A DNA stretch of 64,000 bases from contig NC_088203.1 of the NCBI RefSeq assembly GCF_037126465.1, positions 58,235,827 through 58,299,826 of the forward strand. Direction: 5' to 3'. The notes below the pieces were generated by a model. It did not search any database. It was given only the letters and a program-made list of their open reading frames with translations, and was not told the origin of the DNA. The stretch's first letter is position 1; each line of letters starts with the position of its first letter. Below are positions 1 through 9,713 of the stretch, one piece after another. Source of the stretch: Ornithodoros turicata. Taxonomy: Eukaryota > Arthropoda > Arachnida > Ixodida > Argasidae. The position numbers and the translations under genes were made by a program.

Positions 1-300
1 CGGCTGTCTGTAGAAGGCACGATAGAAGACCTATTTCTAAGAGCGTACGACATCCCACTCTCCTGCAGCAGGACATAGGCCAGACTGCCGATGCGTGGGT
101 ATACGATTATTGGAACATCGGTTAAAAACAGGCCCGGAGACTTCGCCTTACACCTTAGGGTGTGTGATTGACAGGGAACGTTCGATGAAACCGAGACCAA
201 AGCACGTTACATGCGGCAAAGGGAACGTGAAATCCACGAGGCCTTCCTTATCAGGAGGGCGGAAGACAGGTGCGTGAGCGCAGCTTCAACTGATGGCTTT
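1..300 (+). pseudogene. Penelope-like element, C-terminal (GIY-YIG) fragment
   Basis: This is the end of a Penelope-like retroelement polyprotein that enters from the left edge of the window. Positions 95-160 read IRLLEHRLKTGPE, resembling the helix after the GIY-YIG core. From about 180, in another frame, the sequence reads ETKARYMRQRERKIHEAFL followed by IRRAEDRCVSAAS, the type of basic tail that closes these proteins. At least one frameshift (about 160-180) and an in-frame stop separate the parts, so it is dead. The family integrates with a GIY-YIG endonuclease coupled to its reverse transcriptase. The resemblance was judged by eye. Confidence 0.5.
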
Positions 301-849
301 TCTGTCAGTTGATCCTCGGTGATGCGAATAAACAGTTGAAAGTTTGCGCTCAGTGTCAGTGTGTTTCATCCCTTTCCGTTTTAGTGTTTTTACCCACATC
401 AGCAAAATATCTAAAGTTCAGTAGCTTAATATGAGTTTTTAGGCTTCCTTTGTATATATGTACTTTTAATGATATCTTTCTCTTCGATATTTCCACTTGT
501 ATCATTTTCTTCTTGTGTGCATGCTAATTTATTTCAAAGTGCTCAGCTACAGTAAATGTGTTTAGGCTTAGTTCCCAGAGTCTTGCACGGAATACTTTTC
601 CTTCATCACAGTTCGCTTTACTCGTGGCTAGAATTCAGGGGCACGACATAGAAAGCCGGGTTCGCGTGACAGCAGATAAGCATGCAAGAAAGCCAGTTTG
701 ACAGATTTGCACGATGATATCTGAGAAGGAACAATTCGGGGAAGGACGTGGAGGAGAGATAAGAAAGATAACTTTTAGCGTCATCTGCACGGTAACAACA
801 CCAAGGACACGCGGGGCACGCCTCGGGGTGACAAATGCACGATCTTAAT
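301..849. other. No gene seen (549 bp)
   Basis: AT-rich sequence without a convincing reading frame. The first part may be the 3' untranslated end of the Penelope-like relic, because GAAAGTTTGCGCTCAGTG near 340 resembles such 3' ends. Confidence 0.4.
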
Positions 850-972
850 ATTTATAATTGGTGATCATTAGCGACGCCACAGTGGTCGGTTTGTAGATAG
901 ATTGGTCACTAGATTGGATGAAACTCCCCATCCATCGTCTCGAAATAAAGTTGTTGTTGTTGTTGTACATGA
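850..972 (+). repeat. SINE-like or short LINE 3' end, AATAAAGTTGTTG tail
   Basis: The segment ends in AATAAAGTTG followed by TTG repeats at about 944-966. Closely similar ends (AATAAAGTTGTYGTT) occur at 27855, 44185 and 52625. This is expected for 3' termini of short retroposons that share one tail. No tRNA-like head is visible here, so the copy is 5'-truncated. Confidence 0.45.
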
Positions 973-997
973 GACATGAACAGATACATGAATACAT

Positions 998-1060
998 AAT
1001 TGTCAAATCTTGTCTGCTCAGAGATTCAGTGAATCTTTGAGGAGACAAGATTTGATAATT
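998..1060. repeat. 63-bp near-perfect palindrome
   Basis: The 31-nt arms (998-1028 and 1030-1060) match at 28 of 31 positions around one central base. The arm core is TCAAATCTTGTCT. It lies just after the TTG-repeat tail of the preceding retroposon. It could be a miniature fold-back element or the product of palindromic repair. Confidence 0.75.
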
Positions 1061-1753
1061 ACAACGTTCAGGAAAGATTGCAGCATCCTTTCTTACCTAG
1101 AGTCACGTCGTTCATGGCCACAATTAAACATCCGTCCGTCCGGGCTTCATTATGTGACCATTATAGATCTACAGAATCTGTGGAGCCTTCTAGAGTATAA
1201 CACTACAATTGTACATAGTTAGCGGGTTTTGCTCGCAAGCAAATTTTCTTGTCAAATTTTAAAGACGCGTTTCAGTTTTCGCTAGTGGTTTATTCATTCT
1301 AGAGTCACTATTATTCCATGGGGTCCGCGGATCAGCCGCGGACCCTAGAATGTGCTCTTTCGCCTCCTGCTGCTCTTTCGGGACGAGCTTGGGACTCCTG
1401 TCTCGCCTGAAACGTCTGCGACAGGTGAAAAGGCGTCGTGAAAACATATGACACCGAAAACGCGTACAGTTCACAGAACCCTGCTTGGACGGCGCTTGGG
1501 GTAGCTACACGAGCACCGCGCCGCGGCATCCGCTCGAAAATCCTCAGAGACGGAGCGCCGCGTTTGCAACTGTTACAGTGTACTAGAATAAGGGCAGTGG
1601 AGCGAACTGAGCGGTCTGCGCCTTGTGTGGGCCGCCACCTGCGCTGTTGACCGGCGCTACGTCCGCAAACCCTTAAAGGTAGGAGCATATAGCGGGCACC
1701 CTTTTGCACAGACCGCTTTGATTTGAATGTGTTTTAGTGCCGTATTAGAAGCT
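1061..1753. other. No gene seen; one GC hairpin at 1321-1345
   Basis: No supported reading frame. A perfect 10-bp stem GGGTCCGCGG/CCGCGGACCC with a 5-nt loop lies at 1321-1345. The stretch from 1330 to 1700 is GC-richer than its surroundings. Short frames overlap on both strands, none with a recognisable domain. Confidence 0.5.
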
Positions 1754-1816
1754 GGAATAGTGCATTAATGCCAAGCAAGAAACGACTGCACTTGCTTGGC
1801 ATTAATGCACTATTCC
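1754..1816. repeat. Perfect 26-bp inverted repeat with 11-nt loop
   Basis: The arms 1754-1779 and 1791-1816 are exact reverse complements (core GTGCATTAATGCCAAGC). A further few bases pair with one gap outside them. A second smaller hairpin, ACGGGATT/AATCCCGT, follows at about 1833-1852. The perfect arms suggest a young or conserved structure. Confidence 0.85.
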
Positions 1817-1824
1817 ACTTCTCA

Positions 1825-2105
1825 TATTCTCGTACGGGATTGAGAAATCCCGTATGAGACTCATACTGTTCCCATATCAGTTTATATTGTTCCTGCACAG
1901 ATTCGTATGGGTCCTATATTAATACATATGGGCCGCGTACGAACTCATACGTAATCAATATGACATTCTTATGGGTACCGTACGGAGTCATATGAAGTCA
2001 ATATGATACTTAATGATACAAACTGATATATGATACTAATGATACTATGGGCCTCGTATGAAGCGATATGGGGCTGTATACCATATGTCTTTCACCCGTA
2101 TGGAG
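1825..2105. repeat. Block dense in CATATG / CGTATG / CATACG motifs
   Basis: Over about 280 bp the hexamers CATATG, CGTATG and CATACG, with near variants such as TCATATGAAG, recur every 15-30 bases in both orientations. The block meets the truncated 3' side of the LINE fragment at about 2110. It looks like a degenerate short-unit repeat or fold-back element rather than coding DNA. Confidence 0.5.
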
Positions 2106-2109
2106 TGAT

Positions 2110-2958
2110 ATTGCAGCAATATACTGCCTTTCTTTTGAAATTCGTATTGGGTTCTAGCAGCTCTGTAGGAAATATCCTGTTCTGTTTTGATTTTGATCAC
2201 TTCTTTTTCGTGTTTCCAGCGCGGGCATGATCGTGAGTATACTGGATGGTTACCTTGGCAGTTAATATAATGGTATTCATTGGTGCAAGAGTCTCCTGTG
2301 TGGTCTTTGCCAGCGCACTTTGGGCATGTCAGATGTCCGCGACGTACAACTGAGCTGTGCCCAAAAAGCTGGCATTTGAAACAACGCCTCGAATTTGGCA
2401 CGTAGGGTCTAACATTACAACTCAGGTAACCTGCCTTTATGTTAGTGGGTATCGTGTGGAGTTTGAAGGACAGAATAATGTGTTTCGTGGCAATTTCCTT
2501 GCCGTCCCTTCTCATCATGATCCTTTTTTGCGCTCACTACACCCTGGTCACTCAAACCCTCTTCAATCTCAGGTTCTGTGCATTCAAGGAGCTCGTCCTC
2601 TGAGATAACGCCCTTCGTAATATTCAGTATACGGTGTGTTGTAACATGTACTTGTATGTCCCGAATGTTCCTCAGTGTATGCAAGGCAGTGCTTTGTTGC
2701 TGACTTTGAACTTCAACCTGGATCTCCCCAGTGCTCAGTTTTTTCGCTTTATATGATTTGCCGATGACACTTTCCAGTTCCTTTGCCACAGCAAAAGGAG
2801 AGATTTTCGTCAGTGGTTTTTCCATCTTCATTGGATTTAATAACTTGAAACTTGGGAAACCAAGGATCTGGGGTAAGATCCATAACGTTCTGCGCAAGCC
2901 TTTCGGCGCGGCACCTTTTCAGGCGCCGATCAGTGTTTTTGGAGTTTTGCTTATCCAT
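2110..2958 (-). pseudogene. I-clade LINE ORF1 (gag-like, zinc knuckles), broken
   Basis: ORF1 encodes the nucleic-acid-binding protein of the LINE ribonucleoprotein. The start MDKQNSKNTDRRLKRC (ATG at 2958) matches the style of the ORF1 start at 20130 of the complete LINE in this window. Three frames must be joined: 2749-2958, 2442-2897 and 2045-2518. Three zinc knuckles lie at about 2280-2400. The first has lost its last Cys (CFKCQLFGHSSVVR). The second, CPKCAGKDHTGDSC, is intact. The third has Tyr for its first Cys. ORF2 is missing, because the element stops at about 2110. Loss of the 3' part is unusual for a LINE. Confidence 0.8.
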
Positions 2959-3315
2959 ATACAGAAAAAACGGTATTCAGCGCAGTAAGTGTGTCGCCCA
3001 CCATCGAGCCCAACCAAGGGAACGTGTCCCGCACGCTAACACGCACACTTCTGCACCATACCCTAGTGCAGGTTTCAAAAGAGTGAAAAGACTGCACAAG
3101 GTTGGCCCTCGCCGCCAAAGAAGGTGAAAAGGGAAGCATTAGAAGGAAGGACACAAAGGCAATGAGCGTGGGAGATGGCGACTAAGCTGAATAATCCTGG
3201 TCGGGTCTTCGAGGACCACCCGTCTATGGGAAGCAAGAGCCAAAGCGGTGTGTTGCTTTACCGGAGGGGCCCCGAAGGTTCCTAACCAACTTCCAGGTCC
3301 ACTCAACCGTATATC
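2959..3315 (-). mobile_element. LINE 5' untranslated region of the same fragment
   Basis: This stretch aligns by eye with 20131-20480, the 5' leader of the complete LINE. Shared blocks include GAGCCCAAC..GGGAACGTGTCCC, CGCCGCCAAAGAAGGTGAAAA and CCAAAGCGGTGTGTTGCTTT. The match fades at about 3315, where a short TA-rich tract begins. Confidence 0.75.
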
Positions 3316-3394
3316 CGTCCTTAATATTATATATATATAATACAACAACATATTTATTTTTAACTAGTTGCGTCCTAACCAATGTTCTGATGTA

Positions 3395-3447
3395 TTATGA
3401 CCTTTGTTGTCGATGCACCATAAAAATTGGAATCATCATCATCAATA
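3395..3447 (+). mobile_element. LINE 3'-terminal piece with ATC tail
   Basis: TTATGACCTTTGTTGTCGATGC followed by AATCATCATCATCA matches the reverse complement of the LINE 3' end at 31457-31515. Only the last 50 bases or so are present. It is an extreme 5' truncation or a short retroposon with a LINE-type tail. Confidence 0.6.
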
Positions 3448-4006
3448 CAGGTTCCTTCACAGCTGCCTATCGACATACTCAAGAAATGGGTGCAGAACCT
3501 GCGCAGTACCCACAAGCTTCGACTACCACAGCAACTCCAAAAAGTAAAAGCATATGTGTCACACGAGATTATTAAAGGTATTCATAGTATAGAATACCTT
3601 GTATTAACCGTTGTAGATGTAACCCACCTCTACAGTACACTCTCAGAAATTAAAGCTTGTCAGGGAACTGTGATCATTGTTTCAGTTAATAGGCGTGCAC
3701 ATATATGCTATAAGAAAAGTATTTCTTCAGAATGCACTTCTCTGGCTACTGTTTACATCTATTGTTGATCACATTCATTTATCACATAGTACATTCTTAT
3801 ATTCTTCTTCTTCTTCTTATATATTATTATATTATCACATATTTGATCACATTCAGTTTAAAATTCAGCATATATGAGAAAATTAAAGGACGGCAGTTGC
3901 TATTCATGGCCCATTCCAACCTAAAATTGGGTGCTACAGTAAAGTTGTGCACTACATAAATGATAGTGTACCTAAACGTTGTCATTCCTAAAATATATAT
4001 TGTCAT
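3448..4006. other. No gene seen (559 bp)
   Basis: AT-rich DNA with TTC and TTA tracts near 3790-3840. Several reading frames of 60-113 codons exist, but they overlap on both strands and show no domain. Confidence 0.4.
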
Positions 4007-4056
4007 TGCAGGGAGGCCACAAAACAATAAACGTAGTCTTTTGTGACCTCCCTGCA
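4007..4056. repeat. Hairpin, 18-bp arms, 14-nt loop
   Basis: TGCAGGGAGG(C)CACAAAA at 4007-4024 pairs with its complement at 4039-4056 with one mismatch. Confidence 0.7.
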
Positions 4057-4074
4057 CATTCATTGTATCTTGAA

Positions 4075-4186
4075 ACGCATATGTGCAACACACACACACA
4101 CAAATAGAGATACGATGATGAGATGGGGCTGATGCCGGCCAGCAGGCTGGGCGCTCCCCCAGTGCCACTTGTACGCATATGTGCAA
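4075..4186 (-). mobile_element. Short retroposon insertion with 14-bp target duplication
   Basis: The sequence ACGCATATGTGCAA occurs at 4075-4088 and again at 4173-4186 and encloses 84 bp. Read on the minus strand, the insert is GC-rich, then CATCTCATCATCG, and ends in a GT repeat. This is the layout of a 5'-truncated non-LTR insertion with a microsatellite tail. Confidence 0.65.
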
Positions 4187-4689
4187 GAAATAAATGTTGA
4201 ACTTCAAAAATGTATATTCTCTTTGTTCATCGAGCATAACATCACTTATCTTCTTTACAAAAGCATATCATGTTACATATTTGTCACGCAGAATGCACAA
4301 CCCAGAAAGCCATCTTCCACTAAACATCGCGTTTGATATGATTCAGTTGATATCATTTCACAGACAGGGTACACCAGGGCCATAATCACAAATGTTTCAA
4401 GCTCCAAATCGTCCTGTTGCAGTTTGCAGACGATGCATGTGTAGTGCAAGAGAGCCCTCGCACATTAAAGTGTAAGAGGGGAGTCACAGTTAATGCAAAG
4501 TGGTTCCTATGCGAGACTTCGACACTGAAGAAAACTGTGCTAACTGCGGAAAGTGTCATAGAAGATCTTCAGAAACCATGTCTAGTCTCATGGCGGTGCT
4601 GCGACGGTCCCTTTTAGGTGACGATGATAAATAAAGCTGGAGAGCGGGGGGGGGGGGGGGGCGACAAACCCGAGGCAGCACATCAGAAA
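4187..4689. other. No gene seen; G-run near 4648
   Basis: No coding support. A run of about 14 G lies near 4648-4661. Confidence 0.4.
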
Positions 4690-4715
4690 TAAATGATTTC
4701 ATTGGGTTTTTCTTG

Positions 4716-4943
4716 CGCATTAGCTACTCCTGCCTCACACCAGAAATACACAGCTTTATAATAACACCAGATGAAGACCCATCCAAAGCTGAACAATCTG
4801 TTTCCATAATCCAATTCAGACTGCCACCTGTCCCATTTGATATTAAGGTTGACATTGACAATGCTACATTTGGAGAAGTCCCATTTCGTGTGAAATCCCG
4901 AATCGTTGCTTGGGTCACAACACATCTGTGTACAATACACTTG
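4716..4943 (+). pseudogene. Exon candidate 1 of the SAMD3-like relic
   Basis: Open frame ending at ACACTT|GTGAGTACG, a good splice donor. It contains IQFRLPPVPFDIK, then VPFRVKSRIVAWVTTHLC. The pattern F-LP-(F)P--I and a basic RIVAW helix resembles the N-terminal region of this family. The opposite strand is also open here, which lowers confidence. Confidence 0.4.
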
Positions 4944-5924
4944 TGAGTACGTAAGTGTGCAGTTTCTTCCAGACGTTTTTAAATTGCTTACTGGTATAGG
5001 GAAACTGTTACGTGTCCGCGGCTAAAGCTTTGGCTCACGAATACCCCGTCCTTAAAGTGGGACTCTGCAACGAAATCACCACAACGATTGTGACATAGCA
5101 GTGACCCTTGGGGTGTCAGGAACATACATACGAAATATCGCGTTCCCAAAGTGCGCAGATTTTATTCGAACGAGTTATTACGAAGTGAGCGCTTCGCCTC
5201 TGTGAAGCAAGAGGGCGCTGAAAGCAAGACTGCCGACGTCATCCTGCATGGAAGAATGCAAGCTTCGTAGTATACGACAATGCCGGGTGACGTCAGACTA
5301 TCTTCCTCCGGGCGAACCACTGTGCGCTTTGCATGTTGGTTTCGGTTTGGTATTGTCATCATTTACGAATAAATTGCTCGTACAAAATGAATGCGAATGT
5401 TGTATTCGGTATCAATGGAGCGGTCCGTGTTCGGTATGATGCTCACCTAATTTTTTCCGAATCCTTCCGAAGTCTCCCTTTAAAGACACGATTGGCACAG
5501 GCTATGTAAGTACAGGAATGTTGGCAGTTGCACATCTTTATGTCGCGGCCTTGGTGATTTACCACCACGATGTCTTATGGCCATTCTGCTCCTCTTGTCA
5601 CTGCATTCCACTGGTTGCTGCCCTATAAACAATGGAGCACATTGGAAACCGCCGTTTCGCAAACGTTGGATTCCAATTGGACATCCGAAGCCGTCGAGAA
5701 ACACTGACGTGTGGACCAAGGTGCAAAAGCAGGTGACAGAAGACAAAGATTGCACTGCATGCAAAGAATTTGTTCTTTCGATAAATGCACCATCCCCAAT
5801 GACGATCATGTGAACACATTGCAAACCGTCATTTGTTGCATCTTCCACATGATAATCACCCAACTCATAGACATACATATAAGCACTCTCTTCGAATATT
5901 TGTTAGTGAAAGCAGGGGTTTTCA

Positions 5925-6099
5925 CATCATATTTTTCATTCACGGGACCCATGGAAAGTGGTTTTCCCAATACCAAATGGGAAACGTAAGAAGAAGAAAA
6001 ACACTGGATATGTACCTGTATTACAAAAAGCAAAGGAAAAGTTTCGCCACAAAAGAAGACTTCAGGGAGACGCTAACATCAAGAGACAGTGTCGCCTAG
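5925..6099 (+). pseudogene. Exon candidate 2 of the SAMD3-like relic
   Basis: The frame reads HGKWFSQYQMGNVRRRKTLD and ends at a TAG at about 6097. The GNVRRR block preceded by an aromatic/basic strand recalls the conserved MGNMRRKL segment of the family. A possible acceptor (AGTGAAAGCAG) lies at about 5910. No clear donor was found. Confidence 0.35.
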
Positions 6100-6741
6100 T
6101 ACGTGCAATACTCATGTCTGTTTTTTACTTTAATGCTGTAGTAGCGTGTATTCCTGCATGGCGTGGAAAGTAGAAGTCCAGCATTTCCTGGAAAAAAATC
6201 CAGCTCGTGTTTCTATACCTCATTTTACAAATAATACTATCAGGCTCAAGATGATTTGTTCGGCATAAAAACACACCACCACTCACCGGGGCATTTCCAG
6301 TTATCTTGACTGTGACAAAAAAGAAAAATGTAGGATGCATCAGCGGTCACAACCTGTAGCTCCTGCTCATTCATATCACGATCAACTCTTTGTGTACTAC
6401 TCCTACTCACACACATATTCTTCGCTCAGTTCTCAGTTTGCCATTTCTTCAGCCCTCCTGTCTGCTCACTCGTCTCCTGCTCAGCTCCTTGTTTGCTCAC
6501 TTACTCTGTCTTTAGCTCCAGTTGTTCGCTCATCCTCACACTCATGCTCATTCACTATTTCCACTGCTTCAGTTTGCTCAGTCATACTCACTCACTCTTT
6601 GCTCTGTTCCAGTTTGCTCACATCCTCACACACCTTTCCCTAGCACTCGCTTTGCCCACGCATACTCATGTGTGAGCTCTGTTGATGCATGCGGAAGTAT
6701 CCTTCGGATGACATTCATTTAGCGTAATCAATTTTATTCAC

Positions 6742-6990
6742 AGATCCCAGACGCTGCGGCTGTGAACGGGGAGGACCAGGAATCTCTGGCGGCTCACATA
6801 GCCTTCATGAAGGCAGAAAAGAAACGACGAGAACCCCACGTTGCAAAGCTTTCAGACTCCATGAGGAAGGCTCCGTCCGCTCGCAGGAACTGGATCAATG
6901 AGCAATGACTATACAGATAACGGCGGAAGTACTCGAAACTTATCCAGCGTTGACAAATGTTGAAATGATGAGTTCATGCTGGGTGGGCGA
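6742..6990 (+). pseudogene. Exon candidate 3, with a frame break
   Basis: A strong acceptor TTTTATTCACAG precedes the exon. The reading is EDQESLAAHIAFMKAEKKRR, then KLSDSMRKAPSARRNWINEQ and a TGA at about 6905. A shifted frame resumes at once with AEVLETYPALTNVEMM. In the family these two parts form one continuous helical region, so a small indel near 6900-6925 has broken the exon. Confidence 0.5.
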
Positions 6991-7104
6991 GATTCTCTTC
7001 CTCGGTGTGAAACCATTCGTGTTGAAAAGCACATTTAACATACCTCCCTCACCTATTTCCCAGACATTGCTATTATACATATTGATTCTGGTTCGTGATT
7101 TCTA

Positions 7105-7289
7105 GCTTCAAAGAGTTTCAAGCAATAAACATCATCGATTTGGACATCAAGGTGCAGGGCTCCCTGAACAAGCATGGAGAGAGATGTCTCTACTTGAGTA
7201 AATCTCTGCGTTCTGCAAAGGAGACTGTGCTGAAGTTGGAGGACGACCTCTCAAAGCTTCAAGGAGAATCCACGAAGTGTATGTTGTGA
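7105..7289 (+). pseudogene. Exon candidate 4, coiled-coil segment
   Basis: Begins after TGATTTCTAG. Reads FKEFQAINIIDLDIKVQGSL, then YLSKSLRSAKETVLKLEDDL and SKLQGESTKC before a TGA at 7287. The heptad-like pattern and even codon use look coding. A possible donor lies at GAAGTGTATGT near 7275. Confidence 0.5.
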
Positions 7290-7570
7290 AGAGCCTACTC
7301 CATACGTTTTTCAAGACCAGCCCACGCTATTAAATATCCTTATGGGGTTACAGTGCAGTTATGCTCATATTACTGTATTGTTATTCCAGTACATGTGTGA
7401 TAGATGTGACATAGCTCTACTCATAAACCAGCTTTATAGAATAATCAGAGCTTAGCAGACTTATCAGTGGATATAATAGTGATAAAGTATTCATTCTACA
7501 GTAAGGCCTATTTACCTACTGATTTGATCTACTAACTTGTACTGTTTCCCTCATTTTTTATTCCTCACAG

Positions 7571-7646
7571 ACCATTTTGCTCTTGTGATTATTGAGCTTC
7601 TGCCAGTGCTCGTGAAACAGCAGCCATATTTTCCTAAGGGACCAGT
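7571..7646 (+). pseudogene. Exon candidate 5
   Basis: Bounded by an acceptor CTCACAG at about 7564-7570 and the donor CCA|GTAAGTAG at about 7646. The 76-bp exon reads HFALVIIELLPVLVKQQPYF then PKGP. Both splice sites are good and the reading is hydrophobic then aromatic, as in the matching segment of the family. Confidence 0.5.
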
Positions 7647-7711
7647 AAGTAGTAATTTTGCTGTTTGACTTCGCCCCTCTCCATTTATATTCTGTTTTGC
7701 GAATGTTTGTC

Positions 7712-7860
7712 ACGACGTCTGTCCATCGCTGGTGGTGAATCAAGAAGACAAGACCATTTATGCAACTTTCAAGGACTCGAAAGTGGAAGTGTTGGATATG
7801 ATTGGAGGAGTCACTCACTTAATCGGGGTGTATTGCAACTTCAATGTCAAATAATCAAAT
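7712..7860 (+). pseudogene. Exon candidate 6, C-terminal end
   Basis: The third plus frame reads CPSLVVNQEDKTIYATFKDS, then KVEVLDMIGGVTHLIGVY and NFNVK before TAA. The other two frames are also open for part of this stretch, but this one has the amphipathic pattern of the family's C-terminal domain. Confidence 0.45.
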
Positions 7861-8669
7861 ATTTAGAAAAGAACGAGGACTTTTCGCTTCTTGAGCATTT
7901 CTGTGACCTTATGTGGTCTTGACCATCGGCACCTCTTGTCCTGCGGGCAATTACTTCAATTGAGCTACGCCCCTGAGTTTGTAAGTGAACAGATAACATT
8001 GAATCAAGATTTTTTTTTTCAATTACAGTGGAATGGTTCTTTATTTACATGATACCAAGAGCACTAGTCAACGAAGGGTGTCGCATGAAGCTAGTAACGA
8101 GATGCAGTGGCAGTCACTACATACCTGGTAAACTTCGCTATATAGAGGCAGTATCTTATACTAAGGTGAAGGTTGCGGTTTTAATAATGCACTGCCACTT
8201 AGTTGCAGTACCTAGTTAAAGGCAATGTTATTAACTAAGGTGCTACTACTGGGGGTTAGTGCTGTTTGCTACCTTCGTCACATAGTAACCGTTACTGCCA
8301 CCCTTTTCACTACCTGCAGTTAATAAGAAGTTAGTGCCCCGTGTGACAAGTAACTTCTTCGTGTTTATTTAGTAACCTCGGCGACCTTTTTTAAGAGTGT
8401 ATGTTAAATGCGGTGTCGCTACTCCAGTTGCAGCGACTGCCGATATAATCATCCAACATGGTCAAACATGGTAGAACATCGCACATCAACCAACACACTT
8501 GTTTAATCTTGCAAGAAAACCAAAAGTTCATTTAACTAGCATCAGCTGGAACCCCATAAACGTGTATTTGCGGCCGTAATGAGCTGTGCGTCACAGGTCT
8601 CCTGGGCGACTTACTGCATAGCATAACAGACTATCTCCCTGCTAAAAACGTCAGCTGCAACAGCCACTG
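7861..8669. other. No gene seen; degenerate repeat near 8210-8405
   Basis: No coding support. AGTAAC and AGTTACT motifs recur in both orientations at 8080-8405, and the stretch ends in CTTTTTTAAGAGTGTA. This resembles an end of the ACTCTTAAAAA-type MITEs seen elsewhere in the window. The element could not be delimited. Confidence 0.3.
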
Positions 8670-8677
8670 CTTTCCAC

Positions 8678-9705
8678 CAGGGTGTCGGAGCGAACGGAAA
8701 ACCAGAACCGAAAACCGAAAAAAAACGCTATTTTGGTGCGAACCGGAACGGAATCGAAACCGTATACGTTTTTTTTTTTTTCGCTCAGGAGGGAAAACTA
8801 AAGAATTTATTTAACGGTTTTCGGTCCAAGAAGACACTTCGCCGGTTTGGACTATGAATAGGCGAATGAAACTGACGTCGTGTACTCTCAAGTCATGTCA
8901 TGGATACTTTACGAAGGTTACGGTTACGGTGGAATGTATGTCGGTATACCATGACCCTTAGGCTCCCTTTGTAACGTTTTATCGTTTGCGCACAAAGACT
9001 TAGAGGTACATGTGACCGGTTGTGACTCTCTACCAATGAACCGTAGTGTTCGTTTTAATTTCATCTGCCCAAACTCTCAACTAAACAGCACCGAAGGGGG
9101 CTGCATAACGGCTTGTCTGTGGGTAATATCGTGCAACGTGTCCCTTGTTTGAGCGCAGCGAAGTTGAATACATTTATGTATCCGCGAGGGCAAGAGCGTG
9201 CGAAGTGGTGTCTCTTTTGTGGAGAGGACACGAAGGAAAGAAAACAGAGCCGTCGAGCGCGTTTGTGAGTGAAGGTGTTCCTCGATTTGCGTCGTACTCG
9301 TGCGGTGGTGCCTGCTGGCTCGGAAGCAGCAACGCACATTCGGATGGGACACGATCGCACCAATCCAGCAAGAAAGTACTTTACGTATGAGATCACGACA
9401 AACAAGTCCGTGTGTATCATGCGCTTGAAGAAAGGAGAAAGCCTATTTGAACAAACCTACAGGAGCCAGGAGCTACCAATTTCACACCTGCCTATTCATA
9501 TTAAATACCATGTATGCGGAATAAATGGTTTTACAGGTTGCAACACTGATTTTTTTCTGGGAATGAATGTGCCCACCAGAAGCGGAACCGGTTAAAACCG
9601 GTATGAACCGTTATTTTTTTCCTCCGGAGCAGAACCGGTACGGGACCGTTTATTACAGAACTGGAACGAAAACCGGAACGAAAAGCGTTTCGGTTCGACA
9701 CCCTG
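8678..9705. mobile_element. hAT-type DNA transposon derivative, 1,028 bp
   Basis: The ends are CAGGGTGTCGGAGCGAACGG on the left and CGTTTCGGTTCGACACCCTG on the right, forming inverted repeats with an exact outer 10 bp. The 8-bp sequence CTTTCCAC directly flanks both ends (8670-8677 and 9706-9713). An 8-bp duplication and CAGGG termini are hallmarks of hAT elements. The inside is dominated by AACCGGAAC / GTTCCGGTT-type subterminal repeats and lacks a full transposase, so it is non-autonomous. Confidence 0.85.
9320..9500 (+). pseudogene. Possible relic of a transposase N-terminal (BED-like) region
   Basis: Within the hAT element, the frame 9269-9595 reads PARKYFTYEITTNKSVC at about 9361-9412. 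This resembles the KYFTYD---NKSVC start of BED zinc fingers in hAT transposases. The second half of the finger (CxxC partner and HxxxH) is not preserved. Confidence 0.3.
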
Positions 9706-9713
9706 CTTTCCAC

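Larger units (their letters stand above)
4690..7860 (+). pseudogene. Decayed multi-exon gene, SAMD3-like uncharacterised family
   Basis: Six coding pieces on the plus strand lie in the same order as in a family of uncharacterised, often multicopy animal proteins auto-named sterile alpha motif domain-containing protein 3-like. Function is unknown. In order: an N-terminal piece with FRLPPVPFDIKVDIDNA (4716-4943), QYQMGNVRRR (5925-6099), SLAAHIAFMKAEKKRR to VLETYPALTNVEMM (6742-6990), EFQAINIIDLD (7105-7289), LLPVLVKQQPYFPKG (7571-7646) and VEVLDMIGGVTHLIGVY to a stop (7712-7860). Splice-like sites border most pieces. A frame break with two stops after WINEQ suggests a pseudogene. No SAM domain is visible. 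The family identification is from memory and uncertain. Confidence 0.45.

Noticed and set aside
6335..6680. Ser/Leu/His-rich frames
   Set aside because: They arise from a degenerate CTCACTC/CTGCTCA repeat tract read in three frames.
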